DNA from: an uncultured Verrucomicrobiota bacterium
Lineage (GTDB): Bacteria; Verrucomicrobiota; Verrucomicrobiia; Opitutales; Opitutaceae
Assembly (NCBI GenBank): GCA_903960515.1
Contig: CAJCBL010000272.1
Location: 1-37,299 of the forward strand
Reading direction: 5' to 3'
Length of the DNA: 37,299 nucleotides
Position numbers and translations under genes: made by a program. A model generated the notes under the pieces. That model was not told the DNA's origin, did no database searches, and saw nothing but the letters and a program-made list of their open reading frames with translations. Below are positions 7,594 through 16,895 of the stretch, in pieces; the stretch's first letter is position 1; each line of letters begins with the position of its first letter.

Positions 7594-8873
7594 GCGCGAG
7601 CCCCCTGCCGAAACCGCCGGCGGAACAGCCAGGACGCGAGCGCGAGGCAGAGGGCTCCCGCGAGCGCGAGCTTGAGCGCCGCCAGGACCCAGGGCGCCGT
7701 GCCCCCGCCGTACTCGAGTGCCCGGGAGGTGGAGACGAACCAGTGGGTTGGGAGCCAGGGCATGATTGTGTCGCGATAGAATGGAGGCACTTGATCGAGG
7801 GGAAACGCGCAGCCGCCGGCCATGCCGAGCGCCATCGACACCATCGTGCGCAGGGCGTCGGCTTTGCGCCGCTCGGGCAACCACGCCACGATCAGCGCCA
7901 TCAGCCCGGTGGTGAACACCACATACGCCAGCACCAGCGCACCGAGCTCCAGCGGATGTTTCCACGCCACGCCGAATACCAGCGCGCCGCCGCCGAACAG
8001 GATACCGGAGCAGAGCAACAGCATCACGGCGACAAACAGCACCTTCGCCACCAGGAATGGTGCAGGCGAAAGCCGTACGGTCTGAAAGCGCGCGAAGGTG
8101 CGCTGCTCGAGCTCTCGATGGAGGTCGGCTATGCCGGTGCCGCCGAGGAAGAGCAGGAACATCGCCGCCATGCCGAGCAGCAGGTATCCGAAAAGATTGA
8201 AGCCGGCGCCGCCCGCGGCGGGGTTGGTGGTGTCACCGGTTTTCGCTGGCGCGGCCGAATCGCCCTTCGTGTACCAGACCCTCCCCTGCAGGTCGGCATT
8301 TTCGAGAGACGCGAGGGTGTCGTCGATTCGAGTGAGCAGCCGCGCCATGGAGCGGATCTCGCGGGGGCCGCCGAGCTCGGCCTCCAGCCCCGCGAACTGG
8401 CCAGCGAAGTTGCGCGACACTCCGTTGAGCCCGGTCACCAGCACTCCAGCACCCTCCTCGAGGAAGGTCGGCTTGATCGACTCTGTGGGGTTCTTGATGA
8501 GCTCGAGCCTCGTCGGCCGGCTGTGGAGGTAGTCGTCCACCAGTCCTTTGGGCAGGATGAGCACGGCGCTGAGCAGGTTGGCGTTGAGCTGGGCGAGCGC
8601 GTGTGTGCGATCGGCTGGCACGGTGTCGAGTGCCAGCTCTTGGCCTTCTTTCATTCCGGCCAGCGACCGGCAGAGGATACGCGAGCCGACCGAATCGTCC
8701 TCATCCACCACGCCCAGGCGGATACGGCCCAGTGCCTGGCTCTGCTTGCCGGCCCCACCGAAGACGCCGCCTATGAGCGCGACGGCGAACAGCGGCACGA
8801 GCAAGAAGATGAGCCAGGGCAGCGGGTTGCGCCGGGCGCGGGTGAGGTCCTTGGCGAGCAGGAGGCGCAACAT
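7590..8873 (-). CDS. ABC-2 type transporter permease (first subunit)
   Basis: 427 residues. TM1 is at about 18-40 (PLPWLIFLLVPLFAVALIGG), followed by a long extracytoplasmic region and then TM helices starting at LFGYLLLGMAAMFLLFLGGTG. The cytoplasmic loop DLHRELEQRTFARFQTVRLSP is typical of this exporter class, where it touches the ATPase. It starts six bases after the ATPase stop and overlaps the next permease by four bases, so the three genes form one operon encoding a heteromeric permease. No HlyD-type adaptor or outer-membrane channel accompanies it. Confidence 0.9.
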   Translation of the reverse strand: MLRLLLAKDLTRARRNPLPWLIFLLVPLFAVALIGGVFGGAGKQSQALGRIRLGVVDEDDSVGSRILCRSLAGMKEGQELALDTVPADRTHALAQLNANLLSAVLILPKGLVDDYLHSRPTRLELIKNPTESIKPTFLEEGAGVLVTGLNGVSRNFAGQFAGLEAELGGPREIRSMARLLTRIDDTLASLENADLQGRVWYTKGDSAAPAKTGDTTNPAAGGAGFNLFGYLLLGMAAMFLLFLGGTGIADLHRELEQRTFARFQTVRLSPAPFLVAKVLFVAVMLLLCSGILFGGGALVFGVAWKHPLELGALVLAYVVFTTGLMALIVAWLPERRKADALRTMVSMALGMAGGCAFPLDQVPPFYRDTIMPWLPTHWFVSTSRALEYGGGTAPWVLAALKLALAGALCLALASWLFRRRFRQGARA

Positions 8874-8879
8874 GGCGGA

Positions 8880-9815
8880 TTATTCGCGGAGGTCGCGGCC
8901 GGTGAGCTGGAGGAAGACCTCGTTGAGGCTCGGGCGCTTGAGCGTGACGTTCTCAACCTGCACGGGCAGCGCCAGCAGTTCCCGGAGACAGTCGGCCGGA
9001 TCGCGCTCGCCGAGCGCGGCGACGACGAGCTGGCGCTCGGAATGCTGAAGTACGCGGAAGTGTTCGTGGAAGCGCGGCCAGGTGTCGGGCTGCGCGCCGG
9101 CCCAGGCGCCCTCGAGCGTGAAGAGGCGGTCGCCGCCAAGGCGTTCCTGCAGTTCGCGCAATGTGCCCTCGGCATGCATACGGCCGTGGTCGACGATGCC
9201 GATACGGTCGCAGAGCGACTCGGCCTCCTCGAGGTAGTGCGTGGTGTAGAGCACGGCGGTGCCGCTGGCGCGCAGGCCCCGGATGAACTCAATGATGTTG
9301 AGCCGTGCCTGCGGATCGATGCCTACGGTGGGCTCGTCGAGAAGAAGCAACTGCGGGCGGTGGAGCAGCGCGCAGCCGAGATTCACGCGGCGTTTCATCC
9401 CGCCCGAAAACGTCTTCACCGCATCCTTTGCGCGGTCCGAAAGGCTGAGCGCCTCCAACAGCTCGGCGGTGCGCAGGCGGGCGGTCTTCGCGTCGAGCCC
9501 GGCGAGGCGTCCCCAGAAAATGAGGTTTTCGGCGGCGCTGAGCTCCTCGTAGAGCGCGAGGTCCTGAGGCACCACGCCCATGAGGCGCTTGGCCGCCTGG
9601 GGATCGGCGGCGAAGGGGCGGCCACCCACGGCCACGCTGCCCGCATCGGGACGGAGCAGTCCGCAGATCATCGAGATCGTGGTAGTTTTCCCAGCACCGT
9701 TGGGCCCGAGCAGGCCGTAGATCTCGCCGGGGTTGACGGCGAAACTCACACCGTCGACCGCGCGTACGGCACCGTAGGATTTCGACAGGCGGTCAACCTG
9801 GAGCAGTGGCGACAT
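8880..9815 (-). CDS. ABC transporter ATP-binding protein
   Basis: Nucleotide-binding subunit of the exporter, 311 residues from the ATG at 9815. That start places the conserved LLQVDRLSKSYG at the N-terminus; the longer frame from 9845 adds ten weak residues. Walker A is GPNGAGKT (37-44), the Q-loop Gln84, the signature FSGGM (136-140), Walker B LLLLDE (156-161) and the H-loop TTHYLEEAE. The C-terminal extension of about 80 residues, ending LKRPSLNEVFLQLTGRDLRE, is the DrrA/NatA-type tail that contacts an ABC-2 permease. First gene of the operon. Confidence 0.95.
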   Translation of the reverse strand: MSPLLQVDRLSKSYGAVRAVDGVSFAVNPGEIYGLLGPNGAGKTTTISMICGLLRPDAGSVAVGGRPFAADPQAAKRLMGVVPQDLALYEELSAAENLIFWGRLAGLDAKTARLRTAELLEALSLSDRAKDAVKTFSGGMKRRVNLGCALLHRPQLLLLDEPTVGIDPQARLNIIEFIRGLRASGTAVLYTTHYLEEAESLCDRIGIVDHGRMHAEGTLRELQERLGGDRLFTLEGAWAGAQPDTWPRFHEHFRVLQHSERQLVVAALGERDPADCLRELLALPVQVENVTLKRPSLNEVFLQLTGRDLRE

Positions 9816-9931
9816 GGCGGCGAGTGTTGGGAAACGTCCGGCCAAGTCGAGTAGATGGAAGTCATGGTGACGATAGGTGGAAGGTCATGGCGGCGATGTA
9901 ACCGACCGGCGGATCCGGCCAGCCTGCCTGG

Positions 9932-10043
9932 TGTAGCTGGGCGGCGAAGACGCTCAGCCTTTCAGTCGTAGCTGGGCGGCGAAGCCGTTCAGCGTTCTGG
10001 CGCTGGTCCGTCCGGCTGAATGGCTTCGCCATTCAGCTACGGG
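9932..10043. repeat. REP-like palindromes, family 3 (GTAGCTGGGCGGCGAAG)
   Basis: Two direct copies of GTAGCTGGGCGGCGAAG (9933 and 9968) are followed by an inverted partner, GAATGGCTTCGCCATTCAGC, ending at about 10040. Family members recur at 23541-23610. They fill the spacer between the divergent ABC operon and the TonB receptor, so transcripts from either side could fold here. Confidence 0.75.
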
Positions 10044-10101
10044 AATAGAAGCACCCTTCCGGAGGCTTGCGCGGACGCGGCCGTGCGGGCAGTTTGAGCA
10101 C

Positions 10102-12156
10102 GTGCGAACCCCGCTGCAGTCGCTCTGTTGCCCGCTGGCCCGCAGGTGGGTCCTTATCGGGGCGGCTGTGCTGGCGGGACAGCGGCTCTGGGCTCACGAA
10201 CCCGCAGACCCGGCACCGGTGATTTTGAAACCGTATGTCGTCGAGGCCGAGCAGATCGATCCCGGCATCCTGTACGCCAGCGAGCCCGTTGATCGGAGCG
10301 CGGCACAAAGCCACGCTCCGGTGGCGCAATGGTCTCTGGCGGAGGCGCTCGCCGGCACTGCGGGGCTGGTGGTGCAACCGGGCTTCGGTGACATCGATCC
10401 GCCGCGCCTCTCCGCCCGCGGCTCGGGGCTGCAGAGCGCTCCGGTCAACCGCGGGCTGCTTGTGCGGCTGGGCGAGTTGCCGCTGAATGCCGGCGATGGT
10501 TCTTTCAATACCGCACTGATCGAGCCCGCGTTCTTCGAGGGCGCGCGCTTGCGGCCCGCTTCGCAGGATCCCGCCGCCGCAGCCCTCGCGCTGGGCGGCT
10601 CGCTGGACTTCCTCGGCTACGCGCCGATGCGGCTCACGGCGGCGGCGGGCAGCGACGGGCTGCGCAAGGTCGTCGCCCAGGGCGGCGTGGCCCCGTTTCG
10701 TTTGCCCGATGCCCGCTTGGCCTACGGCACAGCCGGCGCCTTCTCCGCGATGCAGACGGATGGCTGGCGGCCGCAGAGCGAGCAGCAGCGCACTGCGGCG
10801 TTTGCTCAGGCTGCGTGGGCGAAGGGCGAGGAGCTCGCCCTGCGCACGAGCTTCTACGGCACCGATCTGAGCTACGATGTACCCGGCCCGCTCACACTGG
10901 ACCAGGCGAAGTCCAATCCCGACTCGATCTCCCGGATGGCTGCCACCGACAGGCCGCGCCGGGAGACCCGTTTCGGGCGCCTAGCCGTAACCGGAGATTG
11001 GTACAGGAGTGACCGGGCGCTGAGCAGTGCCTTATCGGTGCAGCATACCCACGACTGGTTCCGCCAGCTGCGCAGCAACGGGATCGCCGATACCAGCGGC
11101 ACCGACTGTGCGCTCCGGGCGAGCGGCAGCACGCGCTGGCTCAAGGCCGGTGCGCTTTGGCTGGGCACCTGGCGCGAACAGCAGCGTTACACCAATCTCG
11201 CGGGCGTCGCCGGCCCGCGTTTCGCCCACCTCCAGCAGCAGGCGCACAGCCTCACCGGCTGGGCGGACGGTTCCATGTGGTTGGGTCGTGGATTCGAGTT
11301 CACGACCGGGTACTCCTGGCTCTACGCCCGGCGCGCCACCGGCGGCACGGTGACGGGCAACTCCGACTACAGCGCGCTCAGCCCCCGCGTCGGGTTGGAG
11401 TGGCGGATGCCATCTTCGAGGTGGACGTGCTTTGCCCGCGCCCAGCGTGGCCGCGAGCCGCCTACCTTCGACGATCTGCTGGCGGTGAGCGGCCCGCCGG
11501 CCGCGCTATCCGTGGCCTGGAGACCGCTGCGCTGCCAGCGGGCGGATACGATCGAGGTCGGCGCGCGCTACGCTGCGGGCAACCGTTGCACCTTCGGCGT
11601 CACCGCCTACGGCGCTGCGTGGCGGGACGAGCTGTTGCGGCTCGCCGATGCCAGCGGTGCGACACGGGGCACTGTAAACGCGGGCCCGACACAACACCGC
11701 GGCATCGAGAGTTCCCTACAGTGCCGGCTTCTGGAGGGGTGGAACAACGTCAGCTTCCGCCTCGCCCACACTTGGAGCGAGGCGCGCTTCGCCGGCGACC
11801 CGGTTTATGGCGACAACCGACTGGCCGGCCTGCCGCAACAGGTGGGCACCGCAGAGCTGGAGTGGTGGCACAACCGGGGCCCTTTTGCTGCGCTGGGCGC
11901 CAACTGGGTGGGCGGGCGCACGTATGCCGACCACGCGAACCGGCTGTCGTATCCGGGATACGCACTGGCCACTCTCCGGCTCGGCTGGCGCCGGGATGGG
12001 TGGGGCGTGGCGCTGGAGGTGGGCAATCTGTTCGATCGCGCGCACATCGGCGCGACCGCCGGGGTGCTCGATGTGGCCCGCGATCCGGCGACCACGGCTG
12101 TGTTCCTGCCCGGCCGGCCGCGAAGCTTCACGCTATCCGTGGAGCGGCGGTGGTGA
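10102..12156 (+). CDS. TonB-dependent outer-membrane receptor
   Basis: A 684-residue receptor that would import a ligand across the outer membrane using TonB energy. The GTG start gives a leader with a hydrophobic core (WVLIGAAVLAGQRLWA, about 16-31). The plug follows (about 75-190: SLAEALAGTAGLVVQPGFGD, RLSARGSG), then a 22-strand-type barrel of alternating aromatic and polar residues. The protein ends in an aromatic residue (SFTLSVERRW), as expected for BAM recognition. No SusD partner or CAZyme adjoins it, so the ligand cannot be read from context. The barrel is compact. Confidence 0.85.
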   Translation: MRTPLQSLCCPLARRWVLIGAAVLAGQRLWAHEPADPAPVILKPYVVEAEQIDPGILYASEPVDRSAAQSHAPVAQWSLAEALAGTAGLVVQPGFGDIDPPRLSARGSGLQSAPVNRGLLVRLGELPLNAGDGSFNTALIEPAFFEGARLRPASQDPAAAALALGGSLDFLGYAPMRLTAAAGSDGLRKVVAQGGVAPFRLPDARLAYGTAGAFSAMQTDGWRPQSEQQRTAAFAQAAWAKGEELALRTSFYGTDLSYDVPGPLTLDQAKSNPDSISRMAATDRPRRETRFGRLAVTGDWYRSDRALSSALSVQHTHDWFRQLRSNGIADTSGTDCALRASGSTRWLKAGALWLGTWREQQRYTNLAGVAGPRFAHLQQQAHSLTGWADGSMWLGRGFEFTTGYSWLYARRATGGTVTGNSDYSALSPRVGLEWRMPSSRWTCFARAQRGREPPTFDDLLAVSGPPAALSVAWRPLRCQRADTIEVGARYAAGNRCTFGVTAYGAAWRDELLRLADASGATRGTVNAGPTQHRGIESSLQCRLLEGWNNVSFRLAHTWSEARFAGDPVYGDNRLAGLPQQVGTAELEWWHNRGPFAALGANWVGGRTYADHANRLSYPGYALATLRLGWRRDGWGVALEVGNLFDRAHIGATAGVLDVARDPATTAVFLPGRPRSFTLSVERRW

Positions 12157-12502
12157 GCGCAGAGTTGTTTGCGACCACAGCCCGCACGATGCCGCGCCCC
12201 CACCACCAACGCTGAAATAGACCTGTCCCTTAAAGCGGGCTCTCGCCGGTCCTAACGCCGAATAGACCTGTCCCTTCAAGCGGGCACGGCGGCAGCAGGC
12301 CGGGCTCGGCCGTGCCACCTTCTGTCGTAGGAGAGTGCTTGCACGCGACCCAGAGAGCAGAGCGCGTGCGAAGCTCCCGCCCGCGCCGGCCCCGGCAGGA
12401 GCCTTACTCGCGTGCCAGCGCGCTTCTGCTACGGACACCGAAGCACTCGCCCTCGCAGGAGGTGATTAACGCCTCAACCCAATCGTTACGGCTCAGTAGC
12501 GC
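12157..12502. other. Intergenic region with two repeat types
   Basis: Lies between the convergent TonB-receptor and kdsD genes. AATAGACCTGTCCCTT...AGCGGG occurs twice, at 12216-12239 and 12261-12284, with a 45-base period. A decayed family-1 REP palindrome occupies 12324-12430 (GTAGGAGAGTGCTTGCACGCG and a weak partner). No gene is supported. Confidence 0.65.
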
Positions 12503-13492
12503 TCAGTAGAACTTCAGCTTCGGCAAATCCTGGTTGTCCACTAGGCCCACAGGGCGCTGCGCCGTATCGACGACGAGCAGGTCGTCGATCTTGTGCTTCT
12601 CGAAGAGCTTGAGCGCCTCGATAGCCAACACGCCAGAGGCGATGGTCTTGGGCGAGCGAGTCATGAAAGTGGACACCGGCTTCTGGAGGAAGTCCGGCCC
12701 GGTGAGGGCGCTGCGGCGAAAATCGCCGTCGGTGAAAATCCCCGTCAGCCGGCCGTCGGCCGGGTCGACCACCGCGAGGCTGCCGGCCTTCGCCCGCGTC
12801 ATCGCCAGGATCGCCTCCTGGGTGCTGGCGGTTTGGGCGAGCAGAGGCATGCGCTCGCCGGTGCGCATGATGTCGTCGACCTTGAGCAGGAGCACCAGGC
12901 CGAGATTGCCGGCGGGGTGGAAGCGGGCGAAGTCCTCGCGGGTGAGTCCTCGGGTTTCGAGCAGAACCATGGCGAGGGCGTCGCCCAGGGCGAGGGCGGC
13001 GGTGGTGCTGGCGGTGGGCGCGAGACGCAGCGGGCATGCCTCCTTGGGGACCTTGTAGAAAAGGTGCAGATCGCATCCCTGTGCGAGGGCGGACTTTTCC
13101 TGGCTGGTGAGTGCGCACAGGCGCACGCCGAAGCGGCGCAGCAGAGGGCAAAGGCGCACGAGTTCCTCGGTCTCGCCACTGTTGCTGATCAAGATCGCCA
13201 GATCACCCTCGGCGCACAGGCCGAGGTCGCCGTGTAGGGCCTGGGTGGCGTCGAGAAACAGGGCCGGGGCGCCGATGCTGTTGAGCGTGCCCACGATCTT
13301 CTCGGCGATGTGGGCCGATTTGCCCACGCCGGAGAAGATCAGCTTGCGGCCGGCGGAGACGGTGTCGTCGACCGCGCGCAGGGCGTCCACGAAGCGTTCA
13401 TCCAGTGCGGCGGCGGTGGCGACAATGGCAGCGGTTTCGGTCTCCAGGCAGGCTCGCGCTTTGGCGAGGACGGTGGCGGCATCAAGGCTCAT
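12503..13492 (-). CDS. kdsD: D-arabinose-5-phosphate isomerase, KdsD/KpsF/GutQ type
   Basis: Converts ribulose-5-phosphate to arabinose-5-phosphate, the first step of KDO synthesis for lipopolysaccharide. The ATG at 13492 gives 329 residues, against 328 in E. coli KdsD, and drops an unlike N-terminal stretch that would begin at 13555. The SIS domain spans about 40-175 and two CBS domains about 205-329. The catalytic set known from E. coli (Lys59, Glu111, Glu152, His193) appears one position earlier: Lys58 in GVGKS, Glu110, Glu151 and His192 in FHPAGNLG. Its presence supports an LPS-type outer membrane. Divergent from the LysM lipoprotein, with an 83-base shared spacer. Confidence 0.95.
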   Translation of the reverse strand: MSLDAATVLAKARACLETETAAIVATAAALDERFVDALRAVDDTVSAGRKLIFSGVGKSAHIAEKIVGTLNSIGAPALFLDATQALHGDLGLCAEGDLAILISNSGETEELVRLCPLLRRFGVRLCALTSQEKSALAQGCDLHLFYKVPKEACPLRLAPTASTTAALALGDALAMVLLETRGLTREDFARFHPAGNLGLVLLLKVDDIMRTGERMPLLAQTASTQEAILAMTRAKAGSLAVVDPADGRLTGIFTDGDFRRSALTGPDFLQKPVSTFMTRSPKTIASGVLAIEALKLFEKHKIDDLLVVDTAQRPVGLVDNQDLPKLKFY

Positions 13493-13575
13493 CAAGAATT
13501 GAGTCGCAGGACTCGCCGGCGAACCTAGCGTTGGGCCTTCGTCGTTCAAAGCCAATTTCCTGTCCCCAGTTTGTC

Positions 13576-14472
13576 ATGCGTCCCGTTGTTGCGGCATTCC
13601 TGCTCGTTCTGCTGGTGATCACCGGCGCTATGGTGCTGCCCGGGTGCCAGCCCAACGACAGCCTGCCGTTCGCCGCCGAGGTCGACGAGCCGCACTATCG
13701 CCGCGGCACCCAACTGCTGCGCAGCGGCCGCGCCCAGGAGGCCCTCGAAGCCTTCCTGAAGGTTGTGGAGAAACGCGGCGGCGAGGCGCCCGAGTCGCAC
13801 ATGGAGTGCGGCATTCTCTACCTGCAGCACATCAAGGACCCGGTGGCTGCCATCTACCATTTTCGCAAATACCTGGCTCTGCGCCCCAACAGCCCGCAGG
13901 CCTCCCGCACCCGCGAGCTCATAGACACCGCCACCAAGGAGTTCGCACGCACGCTACCAGCCCGCCCCTACGAGGGACAGGTGAAGATGCTCGACATGAT
14001 GGAATCGGTGGAGCGGCTGCAGAAGGAGAACTACCAGCTCAAGGAGCAGATCGCGCAACTGCGCGGGCTGCCCGTGCCGGCACGGAGCTTCGGCGCCCCC
14101 AGCCCGCCCTCCCCCGCCGCGGCGGCCGGCGAGGATACCGCCCAGGCCGAGCCCGACCCCGAGCCCGTTGCTGCCCCCGCTATCCCGATACCGGCTACGC
14201 GCCCCACCCCCGCCGCGGTGCAGAGCCCAACGCGACCGCCGGCCCCGGCCGTGCAGCATCCAATTCGCCCCGCCACGCCCGCCGCTGCTGCCCCGGCACC
14301 AGCGGCCACCGGCCGGGTGCACACGGTGCAAAAGGGCGAGTCGCTCTTCAGCATCAGCCGGCAGTACTACGGCAACGGCGGCCGAGTGAACGACATCGTG
14401 GCGGCCAACCGCGGAGTGCTCTCCGACCGCTCTTCGCCGCTCAAGATCGGCATGCAGCTCAAGCTGCCCTAA
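13576..14472 (+). CDS. LysM-domain lipoprotein with TPR-like and coiled-coil regions
   Basis: 298 residues from the ATG at 13576. The signal peptide ends in LPGC, making Cys24 the lipidation site, so it is a predicted lipoprotein facing the periplasm. Residues about 38-120 form TPR-like helices (HYRRGTQLLRSGRAQEALEA). A short coiled coil follows at about 139-165 (MMESVERLQKENYQLKEQIA), then a Pro/Ala-rich linker of about 80 residues. A single LysM domain (about 248-298, VHTVQKGESLFSISRQYYG to GMQLKLP) should bind peptidoglycan. The layout suggests an envelope tether or division-related factor. The longer open frame from 13405 lies over kdsD and is not used. Confidence 0.9.
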   Translation: MRPVVAAFLLVLLVITGAMVLPGCQPNDSLPFAAEVDEPHYRRGTQLLRSGRAQEALEAFLKVVEKRGGEAPESHMECGILYLQHIKDPVAAIYHFRKYLALRPNSPQASRTRELIDTATKEFARTLPARPYEGQVKMLDMMESVERLQKENYQLKEQIAQLRGLPVPARSFGAPSPPSPAAAAGEDTAQAEPDPEPVAAPAIPIPATRPTPAAVQSPTRPPAPAVQHPIRPATPAAAAPAPAATGRVHTVQKGESLFSISRQYYGNGGRVNDIVAANRGVLSDRSSPLKIGMQLKLP

Positions 14473-14536
14473 GTGCCTACACTCGGGCCGCTCGGATTCA
14501 CCGCTGAGGGAAGCATGCGCTTCGGTTGCCCGTAGT

Positions 14537-14589
14537 AGGAGCGTGCGTGCACGCGATTCAGAGCGCAGATCGCGTGCAAGCACGCTCCT
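14537..14589. repeat. REP-like palindrome, family 1 (near-perfect copy)
   Basis: Arms 14537-14557 and 14569-14589 pair over 21 bases with one mismatch around an 11-base loop. It sits between the convergent LysM lipoprotein and GH97 genes and shares its sequence with the copy at 4930-4988. Confidence 0.9.
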
Positions 14590-14729
14590 GTTACGCGCCT
14601 CCAGCCAACTCCGACCCCGGTGAGGGCCTGAATCGCAAGCACGCCCCAGCAACCGAAGGCCTACCTCGTTCGCCGAATGGTTACGGCGTGGGTCCACGCC
14701 GCTCGCCTCCGCCCCCCCGGCCGGTCCTA

Positions 14730-16811
14730 CTACTTCATCGCGCGGAAGCGGATCGCCACCCCTCCGCTGTCCGCCAGCCGGAACTCAAGGCGGTCCTGGG
14801 CCGTGACCACGCGCTTTTCGCACACCAGGTCGTTGGGCCGGGTGCGCCAGTGGGTCAGTGGTCCATCGCGATAGATCTGCGCCTCGTAGCTCCGGCCTGG
14901 AGCCAGGAAGTCCAGGGGCAACACCAGTTCGCGGGCAAACTCATCGGTAATGGCCCCCAAATACCAGTCGGGCCCGTTGCGCTCCTGGCGGGCGATAGCC
15001 ACATAGTCGCCCACTTCTCCCGCCACCGCCCGGGAGCTTTCCCAGTCCGTGGGCACGTCGACGATGAACTGGAAGCCAGGCTTCGTGGTTTTCCCATCCG
15101 GCTCCACGTAGTTCTCGATCAGATCGGCGGCCATATGTACCGGGCTGTAGAGGACAACGTAGAGGGCGAGCTCCTTGGCCAGAGTGCCCTGCACTCGGTT
15201 CTCCGCGGCGAGGCCATTGGGAGCGAGGTTGAACAGGCCCGGCGTATAGTCCATCGGGCCGGCGAGCAAACGGGTGAACGCCAGCAGCACGGTGTGCTCG
15301 GGCGGGTTGGGCGGGGAGCCCCAGGCGTTGTACTCCTGGCCGCGCGCCCCTTCCCGGGTGAGCCAGTTGGGATAGGTGCGGCGCAGTCCGGTGTCCTTGA
15401 CCGGTTCATGCGTGTCGACGCTGATGTGCCGTGCCGCCGCCTCGGTCACGGAATACAGATACTCGTTAACCATGAACTGGCCGTCATGCCATTCCTGGCG
15501 CAGGATGCCCTTCTCGTCGGTGTGCCGTACGGTGCCGCCGTCGGCCACATAGCCGGTCTTCACCTGCGTGACGCCGTGGCGCTTGTAGAGGTCGAGTGCC
15601 GCCCCCATCTGATTGCGATAATTGGTTACGGAGCCCGAGGTTTCGTGGTGACCGATCAAATGCACACCCTTGCTGGCGCCATAGCGGGCAACCTCGGCGA
15701 GGTCGAAGTCGGGCATGGACTTGGTGAAGGAGAACACATCCCCATTGCCGAACCAGTCGCCATCCCAGCCCACGTTCCAGCCCTCCACCAATACGCTGCC
15801 AAAGCCATGCTCGGCGGCGAAATCGATATGGCGCTTGGCGTTGGCGGTGGTCGCGCCGTGCTTGGGGCCCGAGCCCCAGGTGTAGGTGCCCACATGCATG
15901 CCCCACCAGATGCCCACATACTTGCCGGGGTGCACCCAGCTCACGTCGCCCAGTTTGTTGGGCTCGTTGAGATTGAGGATGAGGCGCGAGTTGATCAGCC
16001 CGGCTGCATCGGGGGAGATCTGCACGGTGCGCCAGGGGGTGCGGAAGCCCAGCCGGGTCTTCACCCGGATGCCGTCGTGCCAGGGGATCAGATCCGCCTT
16101 GAGAACGCCGTCGCGCCGCTGGTCGAGGGTCATGGAGGCATAGTCGACCAGCGCCGCCTCATGGATGCTCACATGCACACCGGAGGGCAGCCGGCAGGTG
16201 AACGGTGTATCCGCACGGTCCAGCGCCGCGAGCGGCGTGGTGCGGTAGAGCTGCTCGTAGGACTTCCAACTGTAGGAGCCGATCCACCATGCTGTCGTCT
16301 TGTCGGGGGTGGGAAGGGCGAACTCCGTCTTCTCGTCGATGATTTCCAGGCGGCCGTCGCGCTGCTTGGACAGTCCTTTCTGCTCGGGCACCTCGTAGCG
16401 GAAACCCAGGCCGTCGTCGAAGAGGCGCACGCGCAGTCGCAGGAGCTTGCGGGGGTTGTGCGCGCCGGCGAAGGTCACCAGTAGTTCGTTATGCTGGTCC
16501 CGCACCAGCCGCTGCTCCCCCCAGGGCTGCTCCCAAGTGGAGTCGCTGCTGGTGTTGGACTGGGCGGCGATCTGGAGGTCGCGCACAAAGCCGTCGACGT
16601 CCTTGAACTCCAAACCCAGTGCCGACTTCCGGATCACCTCCTGGCCGCGATAGGTCACCGTGTAGCTGGGCATCCCACCCTCGTCGCTGACCACAAAGCT
16701 AATGGCGCCGTCGGGCGAGGTGCGCGAGGCGGTGGTCGCATGCAGAGGCGAGAGGGCCAGGCAGCACAGCGAAACAAGCAGGGCGCGGGCGATTGCCGGA
16801 GTGGTATTCAT
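14730..16811 (-). CDS. Secreted GH97 alpha-glucosidase (SusB-like)
   Basis: Family 97 glycoside hydrolase that releases glucose from starch oligosaccharides. The ATG at 16811 gives 693 residues with a signal peptide (hydrophobic core ALLVSLCCLALSPLHA, about 10-25). An N-terminal beta-sandwich (about 30-290) is followed by the barrel with KYVGIWWGMH. Candidate Ca2+/catalytic glutamates are Glu390 (GHHETSG), Glu469 (DTHEP) and Glu493 (ARGQEYN). The 24-residue gap between the last two equals that of Glu508 and Glu532 in the inverting Bacteroides SusB, so an inverting mechanism is likely. Its start lies 84 bases after the second EIIA gene on the same strand, so read-through from the Mg2+ cluster is possible. 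Length is close to SusB (738). Confidence 0.95.
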   Translation of the reverse strand: MNTTPAIARALLVSLCCLALSPLHATTASRTSPDGAISFVVSDEGGMPSYTVTYRGQEVIRKSALGLEFKDVDGFVRDLQIAAQSNTSSDSTWEQPWGEQRLVRDQHNELLVTFAGAHNPRKLLRLRVRLFDDGLGFRYEVPEQKGLSKQRDGRLEIIDEKTEFALPTPDKTTAWWIGSYSWKSYEQLYRTTPLAALDRADTPFTCRLPSGVHVSIHEAALVDYASMTLDQRRDGVLKADLIPWHDGIRVKTRLGFRTPWRTVQISPDAAGLINSRLILNLNEPNKLGDVSWVHPGKYVGIWWGMHVGTYTWGSGPKHGATTANAKRHIDFAAEHGFGSVLVEGWNVGWDGDWFGNGDVFSFTKSMPDFDLAEVARYGASKGVHLIGHHETSGSVTNYRNQMGAALDLYKRHGVTQVKTGYVADGGTVRHTDEKGILRQEWHDGQFMVNEYLYSVTEAAARHISVDTHEPVKDTGLRRTYPNWLTREGARGQEYNAWGSPPNPPEHTVLLAFTRLLAGPMDYTPGLFNLAPNGLAAENRVQGTLAKELALYVVLYSPVHMAADLIENYVEPDGKTTKPGFQFIVDVPTDWESSRAVAGEVGDYVAIARQERNGPDWYLGAITDEFARELVLPLDFLAPGRSYEAQIYRDGPLTHWRTRPNDLVCEKRVVTAQDRLEFRLADSGGVAIRFRAMK

Positions 16812-16895
16812 AGCAAGGAAGGGGTTGGGCTTTGATGCCGGCGCCGGCCATTTCCCCACCCGCCCAAACGCCGGTTTGGGCAGCGAGGCCCTCGG

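Noticed and set aside
14526-16484. 652-residue plus-strand frame opposite GH97
   Set aside because: High-GC shadow; the minus-strand frame carries all GH97 catalytic residues.
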